Source: Treponema sp. (GTDB lineage Bacteria > Spirochaetota > Spirochaetia > Treponematales > Breznakiellaceae). From it: a stretch of 9,264 bases of DNA. The notes under the pieces are model-generated. The model ran no database searches and was not told the origin of the DNA. It worked only from the letters and a program-made list of their open reading frames with translations. Below are positions 1 to 7,270 of this stretch, one piece after another. Within the stretch, counting starts at the first letter, position 1. The number at the start of each line of letters is the position of its first letter. A program made the translations under genes and the position numbers. The DNA lies in contig JAISRD010000232.1 in assembly GCA_031273835.1 (NCBI GenBank), forward strand, positions 1-9,264, in the 5' to 3' direction.

Positions 1-1455
1 AAGCGTTTTGAGGAGGTCCCCCTCAAGATCTTTTCGGACCCCAACTACTACAAGGCCGCCCTTTCGGGGGAGGGTCCCGGCGCCCAGCGGGTCCACACGA
101 TCCTGCAAAAATATGTAAACACCAAGGACCCCAAGGACCGCAGCGTATACCGCCAGCAGATTACCACGGCGTTCTGGGATTTTATGGGCAATATTGCCCG
201 TAAGTCCCCGGGCAGGCTGCCGGATCACAAGAAATTCCTGCTCCGCTTTAACATACTGCATCCCACCTTCCTCAGCCCCGAGGACAGGGATTTTTTTGCA
301 TCCCTGGTGGTCAATAACGAACTCAACCAGCCCATTTATTATCTGGACGAGTGGCTCAAAAATGTGGGGACCGGGGTTATACGGAATTCCGCCACCGACG
401 AGGTACGGGTCGCGAAAAACAATACCCAGGTGCACCTCCAGCAGCTTATGGAGAAGGCCCTCGGTAAAAGGGACGGCGCCCGGATCCTGCTCAAAGCCAA
501 GGATCAGGAGCGCATAGACATGGAAGAGGTCCTCAGGGGCAGGGTTAAGGACCTGACGGATCATTATTTCCTGGAGGGCCTTCCGGATATCAATTCCTGC
601 TATACCGATGTTCAAAAAAGGCTCTTTGTCGATGTTCAGGAACTCTTAAAGAACCTGCTTAAGCTCGACCGTGAACTGGATCTGCTTCTGCGGGATTATT
701 CCGATGCCGACGGGGATGTAAAAACGCTGGAGACAAAGCTTGAGGAGGAAGGGGGGGCCGTTCAGGTAGACGTACAGGCGGTGGGAACCGAATTTGAAAC
801 GATACGGCAGATGGCGAAAATGACCATAGGCCGACAGGGGAACCATTTCCCTATTTTAACCGGCGAATATTTCCACTGTAACCCCAATGACATAGCTTTC
901 AGGGAAAATGTTATTTCCCTGATGGCCAGGATTGAAAGCATAGACCCCGAAGCGTTCTGCCGGTCCTACAAAAACCGCCTGAACCGCATCATTCCCTATG
1001 TGATCCTCATACCCTGTTACGGGGATTTGGGGGTCTGCTGGGAGCCCTTTGACCGCTTTAACCGGGCCACCAGCCGGGGCCGCATCGCCCTGCCTATGTA
1101 TCCCAAAAATTTAATGACCGCCCTGCTTTCCGCCGTGGGGGATCTCCGCTGGCAGGTGGCCAAAGAAAAGGCGTCCTACTACTGGATGGAAGAGGGGCTC
1201 ACGGGGAACTACTACCAGTGGTTCCAAAAAATGAAACTCAAAGGGGACCTTAAGGAAACCTTTATCGGCGATTATATTACCTGGATGACCAAGGAAAGCG
1301 AAGCCATACAGAAGCTTGATAAGGAAGTACGGGGCATTTTCTGGCGCCATATTCCCTTCTCCCAGCCCATCAAGGATAAGCTTCGGGACCGCAGCTACGC
1401 ATACCAGGATCTGTACCAGCGGGACATCAACCGCAGTATGTCCGACGGCTATTGA
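1..1455 (+). CDS. Unrecognised conserved-looking protein, C-terminal part (5' end outside window)
   Basis: The reading frame is open from the first base and ends at TGA 1453-1455, so at least 484 residues are visible. The Met at 184 is preceded by 61 in-frame, protein-like codons (it begins KRFEEVPLKIF) and has no ribosome binding site, so it is not taken as the start. The protein is soluble in character, with no signal peptide or clear membrane span in the visible part. A charged, leucine-rich stretch at about 646-750 (LLKNLLKLDRELDLLLRDYSD) suggests a short coiled coil. The C-terminal third is rich in aromatic and basic residues (SYYWMEEGLTGNYYQWFQKM). I recognise no family or catalytic motif and assign no function. 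It ends tail to tail with lspA, overlapping it by 7 nt. The coding call is confident; the function is unknown. Confidence 0.85.
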   Translation, partial: KRFEEVPLKIFSDPNYYKAALSGEGPGAQRVHTILQKYVNTKDPKDRSVYRQQITTAFWDFMGNIARKSPGRLPDHKKFLLRFNILHPTFLSPEDRDFFASLVVNNELNQPIYYLDEWLKNVGTGVIRNSATDEVRVAKNNTQVHLQQLMEKALGKRDGARILLKAKDQERIDMEEVLRGRVKDLTDHYFLEGLPDINSCYTDVQKRLFVDVQELLKNLLKLDRELDLLLRDYSDADGDVKTLETKLEEEGGAVQVDVQAVGTEFETIRQMAKMTIGRQGNHFPILTGEYFHCNPNDIAFRENVISLMARIESIDPEAFCRSYKNRLNRIIPYVILIPCYGDLGVCWEPFDRFNRATSRGRIALPMYPKNLMTALLSAVGDLRWQVAKEKASYYWMEEGLTGNYYQWFQKMKLKGDLKETFIGDYITWMTKESEAIQKLDKEVRGIFWRHIPFSQPIKDKLRDRSYAYQDLYQRDINRSMSDGY

Positions 1456-1979
1456 GGCGGCGCGTCTTTTTTCCGGGATCTGAAGATCGTATACAAGAGC
1501 AGCAGGCCGAAGATAACCACCGAGGAATCGGCGATATTAAAGGTCGGAAACCGGGAAAAGCCCAGGAAGCCGTAAAAGTTGACGCTGATAAAATCCACCA
1601 CCCCGTCGGGCCGGAAGATCCGGTCGATAAGATTTCCGGCCCCGCCGCCGAGTATGCCCGCCACGCACCAGCGCTGGAGGGGGCTGAATTCATCGGACCT
1701 GAAATAGTAGGCCACCAAAAATATCAGCACCCCGATGGGAAGGATGATAAACAGGGCGGGCCGTATCATATCGGGCAGATTGTGCCCTATGCTGAAGGCG
1801 ATGGCCTTGTTCCGTACATGGTAGAATTCAATAAACCGGTTGCCGAAAAGATCCTTTATAAAGGAATTCTGGGGCCAGTTGGCGGCGATAAAAGACTTTA
1901 CCCATTGGTCGAAAAATATAACCGCGGCGGTAAGCAAAAAGGGCGGCAGTTTTTTTACGGCGCTGTTCTTTTGTTCCAA
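1449..1979 (-). CDS. lspA: Lipoprotein signal peptidase (signal peptidase II)
   Basis: LspA is the membrane aspartyl protease that removes the signal peptide of prolipoproteins after diacylglyceryl transfer. Its 176 residues are the usual size. Four hydrophobic segments lie at roughly 12-23, 74-92, 104-115 and 152-166. The family motifs are present: FDQWVK near residue 24, N57 in VRNKAIAFSI, GNLIDR with catalytic Asp119, and FNIADS with catalytic Asp151. The Asn box reads N-K-A-I-A-F rather than the common N-x-G-A-A/S-F. I chose the TTG at 1979-1977 because AGAGGAG (minus strand, 1992-1986) lies 6 nt before it. The upstream ATG at 2060 would add 27 hydrophilic residues before the first membrane segment and overlap the NIF3 gene. 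It is the last gene of the minus-strand operon, 43 nt after NIF3, with a TAG stop at 1451-1449 inside the end of the opposing gene. Confidence 0.93.
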   Translation of the reverse strand: MEQKNSAVKKLPPFLLTAAVIFFDQWVKSFIAANWPQNSFIKDLFGNRFIEFYHVRNKAIAFSIGHNLPDMIRPALFIILPIGVLIFLVAYYFRSDEFSPLQRWCVAGILGGGAGNLIDRIFRPDGVVDFISVNFYGFLGFSRFPTFNIADSSVVIFGLLLLYTIFRSRKKDAPPQ

Positions 1980-1985
1980 AGCTCT

Positions 1986-1992
1986 CTCCTCT
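1986..1992 (-). promoter_or_regulatory. Ribosome binding site deciding the lspA TTG start
   Basis: The minus-strand sequence AGAGGAG, 6 nt before TTG 1979-1977, is a strong Shine-Dalgarno match. It lies in the 43-nt gap after the NIF3 stop. The alternative ATG at 2060 has no comparable site. Confidence 0.75.
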
Positions 1993-2022
1993 GTTTTTGT
2001 AGTCCCGTTATGTATGGTCCGG

Positions 2023-2796
2023 CTATAGTCCCGTGGGTACGTCGATAAATTCCACATCAATATTAAACCGGGCGGCGCATTCTTCCATTACCCTGCGGAC
2101 CCCCCACACTTCGGTAGAATAGTGCCCCCCGGCTATTATATTAAGACGGGCCTCCAGGGCTTCGTGGTATACCGCGTGGGACATCTCGCCGGTAACGTAG
2201 AGATCCGCCCCCTCCTCCGCGGCCTGTACCGCCTCCCGGGCCCCGCCGCCGGAAATGACCGCGCAGCTTTTGTTTTGCTCAGCGCCGAAGGGATAAAGCC
2301 CCAGGGGGGGCCTTCCCATAAAACTCACCGCCCTGGCCGCCTCGTCAAGGGTCAGGCTTTTTTTAAGCCTTCCCTTATAGCCGATTTTTCTCCCATGGTA
2401 GAGGCCGAAGGGCCGGGGATCTTCAATCCCCAGGAGCTCCGCCAGGGCGGCGTTGTTCCCCAGTTTCGGATCCTTATCCAGCGGCAGATGGACCGCGTAG
2501 AGGGCGATATTATGGTCCAGCAGGGCTTTCAGCCGGGAACGGTGGGGACCCCTGAGGGCCAGGGGCTTACCCCAGAAAAGGCCGTGGTGGACGAAGAGCA
2601 TTCCGCCCCCGGCGGCAGCGCAGCGTTTGATGCTTTCCAGATTTGCGTCCACGGCAAAGACAATTTTTTTTATTTCCGAGCCGTCATTATCGGCCTGAAG
2701 GCCGTTCATGGAGGCGTCGGCGGAATCAAAGCCCTCTATATCCAAAATCGTCCTGAAAAAAGAATCCAGCGCGGAAGCGGAGACGGCGGAGGTCAT
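2023..2796 (-). CDS. NIF3/DUF34 family dinuclear metal-binding protein (YbgI/YqfO type)
   Basis: The 257 residues are a typical length for the short NIF3 form without the inserted PII-like domain. Family motifs appear in order: NGLQ at 31-34, FVHHGLFW with H70/H71, YAVHLPLD with H103 and D107, ISGGGA at 181-186, and GGHYSTEVWG with H225 and E229. These match the His/Asp/Glu ligands that hold two metal ions in E. coli YbgI-like structures. Database labels such as GTP cyclohydrolase I type 2 are applied to this family, but its physiological reaction is not settled, so I give none. The ATG at 2796-2794 overlaps the TGA of the upstream gene as ATGA, indicating translational coupling. It is followed 43 nt later by lspA. 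No metal ligand appears missing, so the protein is probably intact and cytoplasmic. Confidence 0.92.
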   Translation of the reverse strand: MTSAVSASALDSFFRTILDIEGFDSADASMNGLQADNDGSEIKKIVFAVDANLESIKRCAAAGGGMLFVHHGLFWGKPLALRGPHRSRLKALLDHNIALYAVHLPLDKDPKLGNNAALAELLGIEDPRPFGLYHGRKIGYKGRLKKSLTLDEAARAVSFMGRPPLGLYPFGAEQNKSCAVISGGGAREAVQAAEEGADLYVTGEMSHAVYHEALEARLNIIAGGHYSTEVWGVRRVMEECAARFNIDVEFIDVPTGL

Positions 2797-4286
2797 GGCC
2801 TCAGTATACCCCCGCTGTCCCTTAATTGCCAGACCCTTCCGGTTTCCAGATGTATGCGGCCGTCCAAATTTGTTTTTACCAGGGGAATTTCCACGCGGGT
2901 CTCCGCCGCCGTCTCCCCGTCATGGGCCGGAAATTCCCCCTCCGCTTCTCCCCCGTTTTCGTTTTCCAGCACCAGGACGGCAAAATTGGCCATGAGGGAC
3001 GCCGCCATTCCGGCGTATTCCTCCCGATCCACCAGGGCTTCCCCGGCGCCGCGGAAAAGTACGCTGTACACCGGAAAGAGCCGGGGGCTGTCCGAATAGT
3101 CAAAGGGTCCCGCTCCGGGTATCGCCGCCAGCAGGGCCGGCGCTTCGCAGACCCTCAGGGTACGGGCGATTGTCTTATAGCGGCCTGTTCCGTTTTGTAA
3201 AAACCGGTCCGACACAAGGAAAAGGCCCGGCAGCCTGATCCGGGGGACCCTCCCTATGCCGGTGATCTTCCGGGGGACCAGGGAATCCGCAAGGGCCCCG
3301 AAAAAGGGAACCGCCTTCCCTTGGAGGGGCGGCGGGGCTTCCCCCTCAAGGGAGGAGAGCAGGGGGCTTTCCACGGCAATGATCCCCTTAACCCGCCGGC
3401 AGGTCCGGATAAAATCATCGGAACCGGCAAGGCTTGTCAGCGCCGCCCCCCCAGCGCCGTAGCCGGCGAGGAATACCTGATCCCGGTCGGTTCCGGCCAG
3501 AGTGTCCTGGAAGCCCTTATTCTGGGCCAGTTCCCCAAGGAGAAATTCAATGTCCTCTTTCCTGCCTTCTTCCAGAGCCTTTCCGTAGGCATTGGCCCGG
3601 GCGTCGCGTAATCCCCTGCCCAGGGCGCCGGCAAGCCGGTAAAGGGCGGGAAGGGAAAGCCGTTCGTACCCCCCGCCGGGCTTAAGCGCCGGGGAGTCAA
3701 AGCCGGGCCGCGAATAGGTCAGCACGGTAAAACCCCGATCCCGCAGTTCCCCGCAGATCCCGTCAACCGCCTGGACGGAACCGGTAACCGGAGGCAGGAG
3801 AAACAGCAACGGCCGCGGCGGCGGGGAAAGGTCCGGCGCGGCTCCGTCCGGGCGGTAAATCCTCACCCAGAGCAGGGTATCCCGCTCCCTGTCCCGCAAT
3901 TCCAGGGTTTCCACCCCGCTTAATTCCAAATCCATAGACGGGGCAAAGTACAGGGCGGTCCACAGGGAAAACGCAAAAACCGCCAGGGCCGGGACCGTAT
4001 AGACAAGTCCCCTGTCCCGGTAATCATCATTCTGGAGTTTGGAAAAAAGGGCCAGAAAGGCGGGAATATTGGACAGATTGATAAAAATCGAAAAAACCAG
4101 CAGGGGTATACATTCCGGCCTGAATCCAAAGGCGGGGAATATTCCGCTTATGATGCCCAAGGCCAGCAGGGGAAGCAAAACCACCCCCTCAAGATTCCAG
4201 AGACCCTTAAAAAGGGGCCTTACCAGGTGTAAAAACAGAAAGAAAGCCGCAAAACCCTCAAGAAGTACCAGTTCCATTGCTTCCAT
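2793..4286 (-). CDS. Membrane-anchored alpha/beta-hydrolase-fold protein, probably catalytically dead
   Basis: The 497 residues begin with a hydrophobic domain of about four spans (near 5-22, 35-53, 59-80, 95-115). A hydrolase-like domain follows: a strand and oxyanion-loop-like LLFLLPPVTGS (160-170), YSRPGFDSPA (191-200), an elbow AGYGAGG (274-280), an acid-like VSD (D360), and GAGPFDYSDSP (391-401). The overall order resembles dienelactone-hydrolase or PAF-acetylhydrolase-like proteins. The elbow carries Gly277 (GGC) where G-x-S-x-G needs Ser. The GAG-x-FDYSD motif has Pro394 where a His is expected, so esterase activity is doubtful. It is first in the operon and overlaps NIF3 by ATGA. The first ATG is at 4286. 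The Met4 ATG at 4277 fits better as start of a leaderless message, because a TATAAT lies 7 nt upstream of it. The family call is moderate; specific function is unknown. Confidence 0.8.
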   Translation of the reverse strand: MEAMELVLLEGFAAFFLFLHLVRPLFKGLWNLEGVVLLPLLALGIISGIFPAFGFRPECIPLLVFSIFINLSNIPAFLALFSKLQNDDYRDRGLVYTVPALAVFAFSLWTALYFAPSMDLELSGVETLELRDRERDTLLWVRIYRPDGAAPDLSPPPRPLLFLLPPVTGSVQAVDGICGELRDRGFTVLTYSRPGFDSPALKPGGGYERLSLPALYRLAGALGRGLRDARANAYGKALEEGRKEDIEFLLGELAQNKGFQDTLAGTDRDQVFLAGYGAGGAALTSLAGSDDFIRTCRRVKGIIAVESPLLSSLEGEAPPPLQGKAVPFFGALADSLVPRKITGIGRVPRIRLPGLFLVSDRFLQNGTGRYKTIARTLRVCEAPALLAAIPGAGPFDYSDSPRLFPVYSVLFRGAGEALVDREEYAGMAASLMANFAVLVLENENGGEAEGEFPAHDGETAAETRVEIPLVKTNLDGRIHLETGRVWQLRDSGGILRP

Positions 4287-4314
4287 TATAATATTGACAG
4301 GCGTCTTGCGTTAA
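4285..4314 (-). promoter_or_regulatory. Candidate sigma-70 promoter of the hydrolase-fold/NIF3/lspA operon
   Basis: On the minus strand a perfect TATAAT (4290-4285) is preceded by TTAACG (4314-4309, 4 of 6 consensus) with an 18-nt spacer. The hexamer overlaps the first ATG of the gene (4286-4284), so transcription would start near 4278-4277. That is at the second in-frame ATG (Met4). No Shine-Dalgarno with workable spacing is present before either ATG. This is a motif match only. Confidence 0.45.
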
Positions 4315-4340
4315 GTGTCCGCCTATAGTACATTAGTAAC

Positions 4341-4349
4341 TGATAGAAT
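4341..4349 (+). promoter_or_regulatory. Candidate extended -10 promoter of the GHKL-like/HDOD gene
   Basis: TGATAGAAT fits an extended -10 (TGn followed by a 5-of-6 TATAAT match). No good -35 lies 16-18 nt upstream. The predicted start near 4356 would give a leader of about 29 nt. That leader contains GGGGA at 4374-4378, 6 nt before the ATG at 4385. This is a motif match only. Confidence 0.4.
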
Positions 4350-4384
4350 AAGCATCAAGAAATATATTTGGATGGGGAATTGCA

Positions 4385-5884
4385 ATGGCCGGAGTAAGGG
4401 AATTAGTCGTTGATGAAGCAAAGATACGGAAAGCCGTACAATCGGGTATTCCGCTTACCATAACCACCTTTACCCTGCCCCATGAAATAGAGGTATACGT
4501 TGAGCAGGTCCTCACCGTTTTTCTTAAACTGGTGGGCCAGGAAAAACTTAAGGATTATGTGATTTACTGCGTCCAGGAACTGGCGGTAAACGCGAAAAAG
4601 GCCAATACCAAACGGGTGTATTTTATCGAACGGGGCCTGGATCTTGGCAATACGGAGGATTATAAGCTGGGGATGAGTACCTTCAAGGAAGATACCCTCA
4701 ACAATATCATCCATTATTTGAAGCTTCAAAAGGAGAAGGGCCTTTATATCAAGCTGATCTTTCAGATTAAGAAAAACATTATTTTCCTGGAGATCCGCAA
4801 CAACATCGCCATTACCAAGACCGAACTGGTCCGCATCCACGATAAGCTGGCCCGGTCCAGGCAGTTTAACAGCCTTGAGGACGCCCTCTCCCAGGTTCTT
4901 GATGATTCCGAGGGGGCCGGGCTGGGCCTGGTGATCCTGATGCTGATGCTCAAAAAGATGGGCCTCGACGAGGATTGTTTTGACATACTCGGAACCGACA
5001 AGGAAACCATAGCCCGCCTGGTGGTCCCCCTTGATAAAACAAGGCTCGAAAACCTCACGGATCTTTCCAAGACCATCGTCGATAACATAAATTCCCTGCC
5101 CCAGTTTCCGGAAAACATCATGATGGTCCAAAAGCTTATCGGAGACCCCAAATCGGAGATGACCGATATTGCCAAGCGTATTTCCATGGACCCCGCCTTT
5201 ACCGCGGATCTGTTAAAAGTGGTCAATTCCGCCCAGTATATGCTTGCCAAGAAGGTGGATAACATATCCGAGGCGATCAAGATGGTGGGCATGAGGGGCA
5301 TCAAGAACCTTCTTTATTCCTACGGTACCCAGAAGGTATTGGGGGACGATACAAACGAAAAACGGGCCCTTTGGGAACATTCCTACAAAACCGCCTTCTA
5401 TGCCTATAACCTGGTAAAGAATTTCAAGAAGGATAAGAACCTGCTGGACGATGTCTATGTGGGCGGAATACTCCATGACATGGGAAAGATCGTCTTTGCC
5501 AATGTACATCCCGAACTGCTGGACAAGATAAGAAATTTCTGCTCCGAAAAGGGCCTCCCCAGCTCCACCTTTGAAGATCTGTCCGCGGGGATGAACCACG
5601 CGGAAATAGGGGCCATGATTGCGGAAAAGTGGAATTTCCCCGATCAGCTGGTCCACGCGATACGCTTTCATCACGATCCTACCCAATGTGCGCCGGAAGA
5701 AAAGGACCTGGTCTATTCGGTTTACCTGGCAAATATGCTCTGCGAATATGAAAACGGCGCCGTTACCTTTGATCAATTTGAGATTCTTGCGCTGGACAAC
5801 TTTAACATCAGTTCCCGAAAGCAGATCGACGCACTTCTGGAACATTTTTCAACGGGATTCAAGAAAGAACAGCAGCGGAGCTGA
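4385..5884 (+). CDS. GHKL-ATPase-like / HDOD domain signalling protein
   Basis: This 499-residue cytoplasmic protein has two parts. Residues about 30-215 look like a GHKL (histidine-kinase or anti-sigma-factor type) ATPase: an N-box-like QELAVNAKKAN with E65 and N69, and a GAGLGL box at 177-182. The intervening G1 position reads IRNNIAITKTE (137-147) instead of D-x-G-x-G, so ATP binding is uncertain. No phospho-acceptor His domain or receiver is visible. Residues about 230-430 are an HDOD domain, beginning SLPQFPENIMMVQKL and including AFTADLLKVVNSAQY. It keeps H332, GILHDMGK (H364, D365), H405, H424 and H429/H430, so the metal-site residues of the HD fold are present. HDOD proteins usually act as output or scaffold modules in signalling; the target is unknown. 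The ATG at 4385 has GGGGA 6 nt upstream. It diverges from the operon on its left. Confidence 0.88.
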   Translation: MAGVRELVVDEAKIRKAVQSGIPLTITTFTLPHEIEVYVEQVLTVFLKLVGQEKLKDYVIYCVQELAVNAKKANTKRVYFIERGLDLGNTEDYKLGMSTFKEDTLNNIIHYLKLQKEKGLYIKLIFQIKKNIIFLEIRNNIAITKTELVRIHDKLARSRQFNSLEDALSQVLDDSEGAGLGLVILMLMLKKMGLDEDCFDILGTDKETIARLVVPLDKTRLENLTDLSKTIVDNINSLPQFPENIMMVQKLIGDPKSEMTDIAKRISMDPAFTADLLKVVNSAQYMLAKKVDNISEAIKMVGMRGIKNLLYSYGTQKVLGDDTNEKRALWEHSYKTAFYAYNLVKNFKKDKNLLDDVYVGGILHDMGKIVFANVHPELLDKIRNFCSEKGLPSSTFEDLSAGMNHAEIGAMIAEKWNFPDQLVHAIRFHHDPTQCAPEEKDLVYSVYLANMLCEYENGAVTFDQFEILALDNFNISSRKQIDALLEHFSTGFKKEQQRS

Positions 5885-5912
5885 TTTAACATAATAACCA
5901 CTGCTCCCCCCC

Positions 5913-5942
5913 TTGAACCCCGCGGGGACTTGTGTATACCAT
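5913..5942 (+). promoter_or_regulatory. Candidate promoter of the aminotransferase gene, with palindrome in the spacer
   Basis: TTGAAC (5913-5918, 4 of 6) is followed by either TATACC (5935-5940, 16-nt spacer) or TACCAT (5937-5942, 18-nt spacer), each 4 of 6. The spacer holds a perfect 10-bp palindrome, CCCCGCGGGG (5918-5927). The predicted start falls at about 5947-5949, essentially on the ATG at 5949. There is no Shine-Dalgarno within 15 nt of that ATG. This is a motif match only. Confidence 0.35.
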
Positions 5943-5948
5943 ACCGCA

Positions 5949-7256
5949 ATGAATCCACTTGCGGAAGAACTCAATTCGGTTTTAGAGGGAACCGCGGCGG
6001 GACGGCTCCTTTCCGGCCTGGGCCGCCGCCTCTTTTTCCCCAAGGGCATTATTGCCCAAGCGGCGGAGGCAAAACAGCTTGCCCCTGAAAAGAACGCCAC
6101 CATAGGGATGGCCTTTAGCCGCGGCCGGCCCCTGATCCTTTCGCCCGTCGCGGAAAGTATGCCCACCCTAAGCCCCAAAGAAGCGGTTACCTATGCGCCC
6201 ACGGCGGGCTTTGAGCCGGTCCGCCGGGCATGGAAGGAACTGCTGATCCAAAAAAACCCCTCCCTTAACCCGGCGTGTATGTCCCTCCCGGCGGTGGTTC
6301 CGGGAATTACCGCGGGGATCTCCTATGCGGCGGACCTCTTTCTTGACGAGGGGGTCCCCATCCTTGTAAGCGATCCCTGCTGGGAAAACTACGGCCTTAT
6401 CTTTACCGAACGCCGGGGAGCGGAACTGCGGTGCGTCCCCTTTTTCGGCGGTCCGGCGGCGGGGGAAACTCCGGGGCTTAATATTCCCGCCATAGCCGCC
6501 GCCCTCAGGGAAGAAGCAAAAACCGGGACCGTCAGGATCATCCTTAACTTTCCCAATAACCCTTCGGGATATTCCCCCGGCCGGGCCGAAGCGGAGGCCC
6601 TCACCGGCCTTATCCGGGAAAGCGCCGAAGGGGGCGCCGACGTATTGGTTATCTGCGACGACGCGTATTTCGGCCTTTTCTATGAGGAAACCATCTGCCG
6701 GGAGTCCCTTTTCGCCGCCCTGGCGTCCCTCCACGAACGGGTGCTGGCGGTAAAGGTAGACGGCCCCACCAAAGAAGACTATGTGTGGGGGCTGCGTATG
6801 GGCTTTCTCAGCTTCGGTTCCCTGGGGCTGGGGGAGGGGCACTATGAAGCGCTGGTGAAAAAGCTTATGGGGGCGATACGCTCGTCGGTATCCTGCTCCA
6901 ATTCCCCGGCCCAGCACCTGATGCTTAAGGTCATGGAAGATCCGCGCACCGCCGGGGAAAAGGAAGCTTTTTTCAGGCTCCTCAAAGGCCGGTACAGGGC
7001 GGTCAAGGATTTTATCGGGAAGCGGGGAGACCGGGGGCCCCTTACAAGCCTGCCCTTTAATTCGGGTTATTTTATGAGTTTTCGCTGTAACGGGGTGGAC
7101 GCCGAAACCCTGCGCCGCCGGCTGCTTTCCGAGCACGGTATCGGAACCATCGCCCTGGGGCCCGATTACCTGCGGGTGGCCTTCGCGGCCCTGGAAGAAG
7201 AGCAGATCCCCGAAATCTACCGGGCGATCTACGACACGGCGGATAAATTAAGGTAA
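5949..7256 (+). CDS. PLP-dependent aminotransferase, class I/II fold type I
   Basis: The predicted protein is 435 residues, with the layout of fold-type-I aminotransferases related to aspartate aminotransferase. Visible landmarks are NFPNNPSG with cofactor-contacting Asn204, CDDAY with D237 and Y240, Schiff-base K275 in GPTKEDYVWGLRMGF, R283 exactly eight residues later, and R409 in YLRVAF. R409 is the expected substrate alpha-carboxylate arginine. All core residues are present, so it is probably active. The amino donor and acceptor cannot be read from sequence. The residues before the lysine (D-G-P-T) differ from the usual S-x-S-K. I prefer the ATG at 5949 over an in-frame TTG at 5913, which would add 12 residues and overlaps the candidate -35. 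The gene lies 64 nt after the HDOD gene and converges on the next gene with a 14-nt gap. Confidence 0.9.
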   Translation: MNPLAEELNSVLEGTAAGRLLSGLGRRLFFPKGIIAQAAEAKQLAPEKNATIGMAFSRGRPLILSPVAESMPTLSPKEAVTYAPTAGFEPVRRAWKELLIQKNPSLNPACMSLPAVVPGITAGISYAADLFLDEGVPILVSDPCWENYGLIFTERRGAELRCVPFFGGPAAGETPGLNIPAIAAALREEAKTGTVRIILNFPNNPSGYSPGRAEAEALTGLIRESAEGGADVLVICDDAYFGLFYEETICRESLFAALASLHERVLAVKVDGPTKEDYVWGLRMGFLSFGSLGLGEGHYEALVKKLMGAIRSSVSCSNSPAQHLMLKVMEDPRTAGEKEAFFRLLKGRYRAVKDFIGKRGDRGPLTSLPFNSGYFMSFRCNGVDAETLRRRLLSEHGIGTIALGPDYLRVAFAALEEEQIPEIYRAIYDTADKLR

Positions 7257-7270
7257 GGGGGTAGAGCCGG

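Noticed and set aside
751..757. Run of seven G in the first gene (similar C7 at 3446-3452)
   Set aside because: Both lie within intact reading frames as Gly-rich codons; seven is short for phase variation and no frame disruption is seen.
2122..3099. Long plus-strand frame of 325 codons opposite the NIF3 and hydrolase-fold genes
   Set aside because: It lies antisense across two genes with clear family motifs, has no ribosome binding site, and its composition is that of a complement frame.
4294..4299. Perfect TTGACA upstream of the HDOD gene
   Set aside because: No -10 lies at 16-18 nt; the nearest TATAGT (4324-4329) is 24 nt away.
4403..5131. Minus-strand frames opposite the GHKL-like/HDOD gene (also 5213-5845)
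   Set aside because: They are shadows of a gene with clear domain motifs, with no promoter or ribosome site of their own.
5913..5948. TTG start adding 12 residues to the aminotransferase
   Set aside because: It has no ribosome site, is preceded by a C-run, and overlaps the candidate -35; the ATG at 5949 is simpler.
6168..7136. Minus-strand frame of 322 codons opposite the aminotransferase
   Set aside because: It is a mirror frame of a well-supported enzyme; the GC-rich codon use explains its openness.
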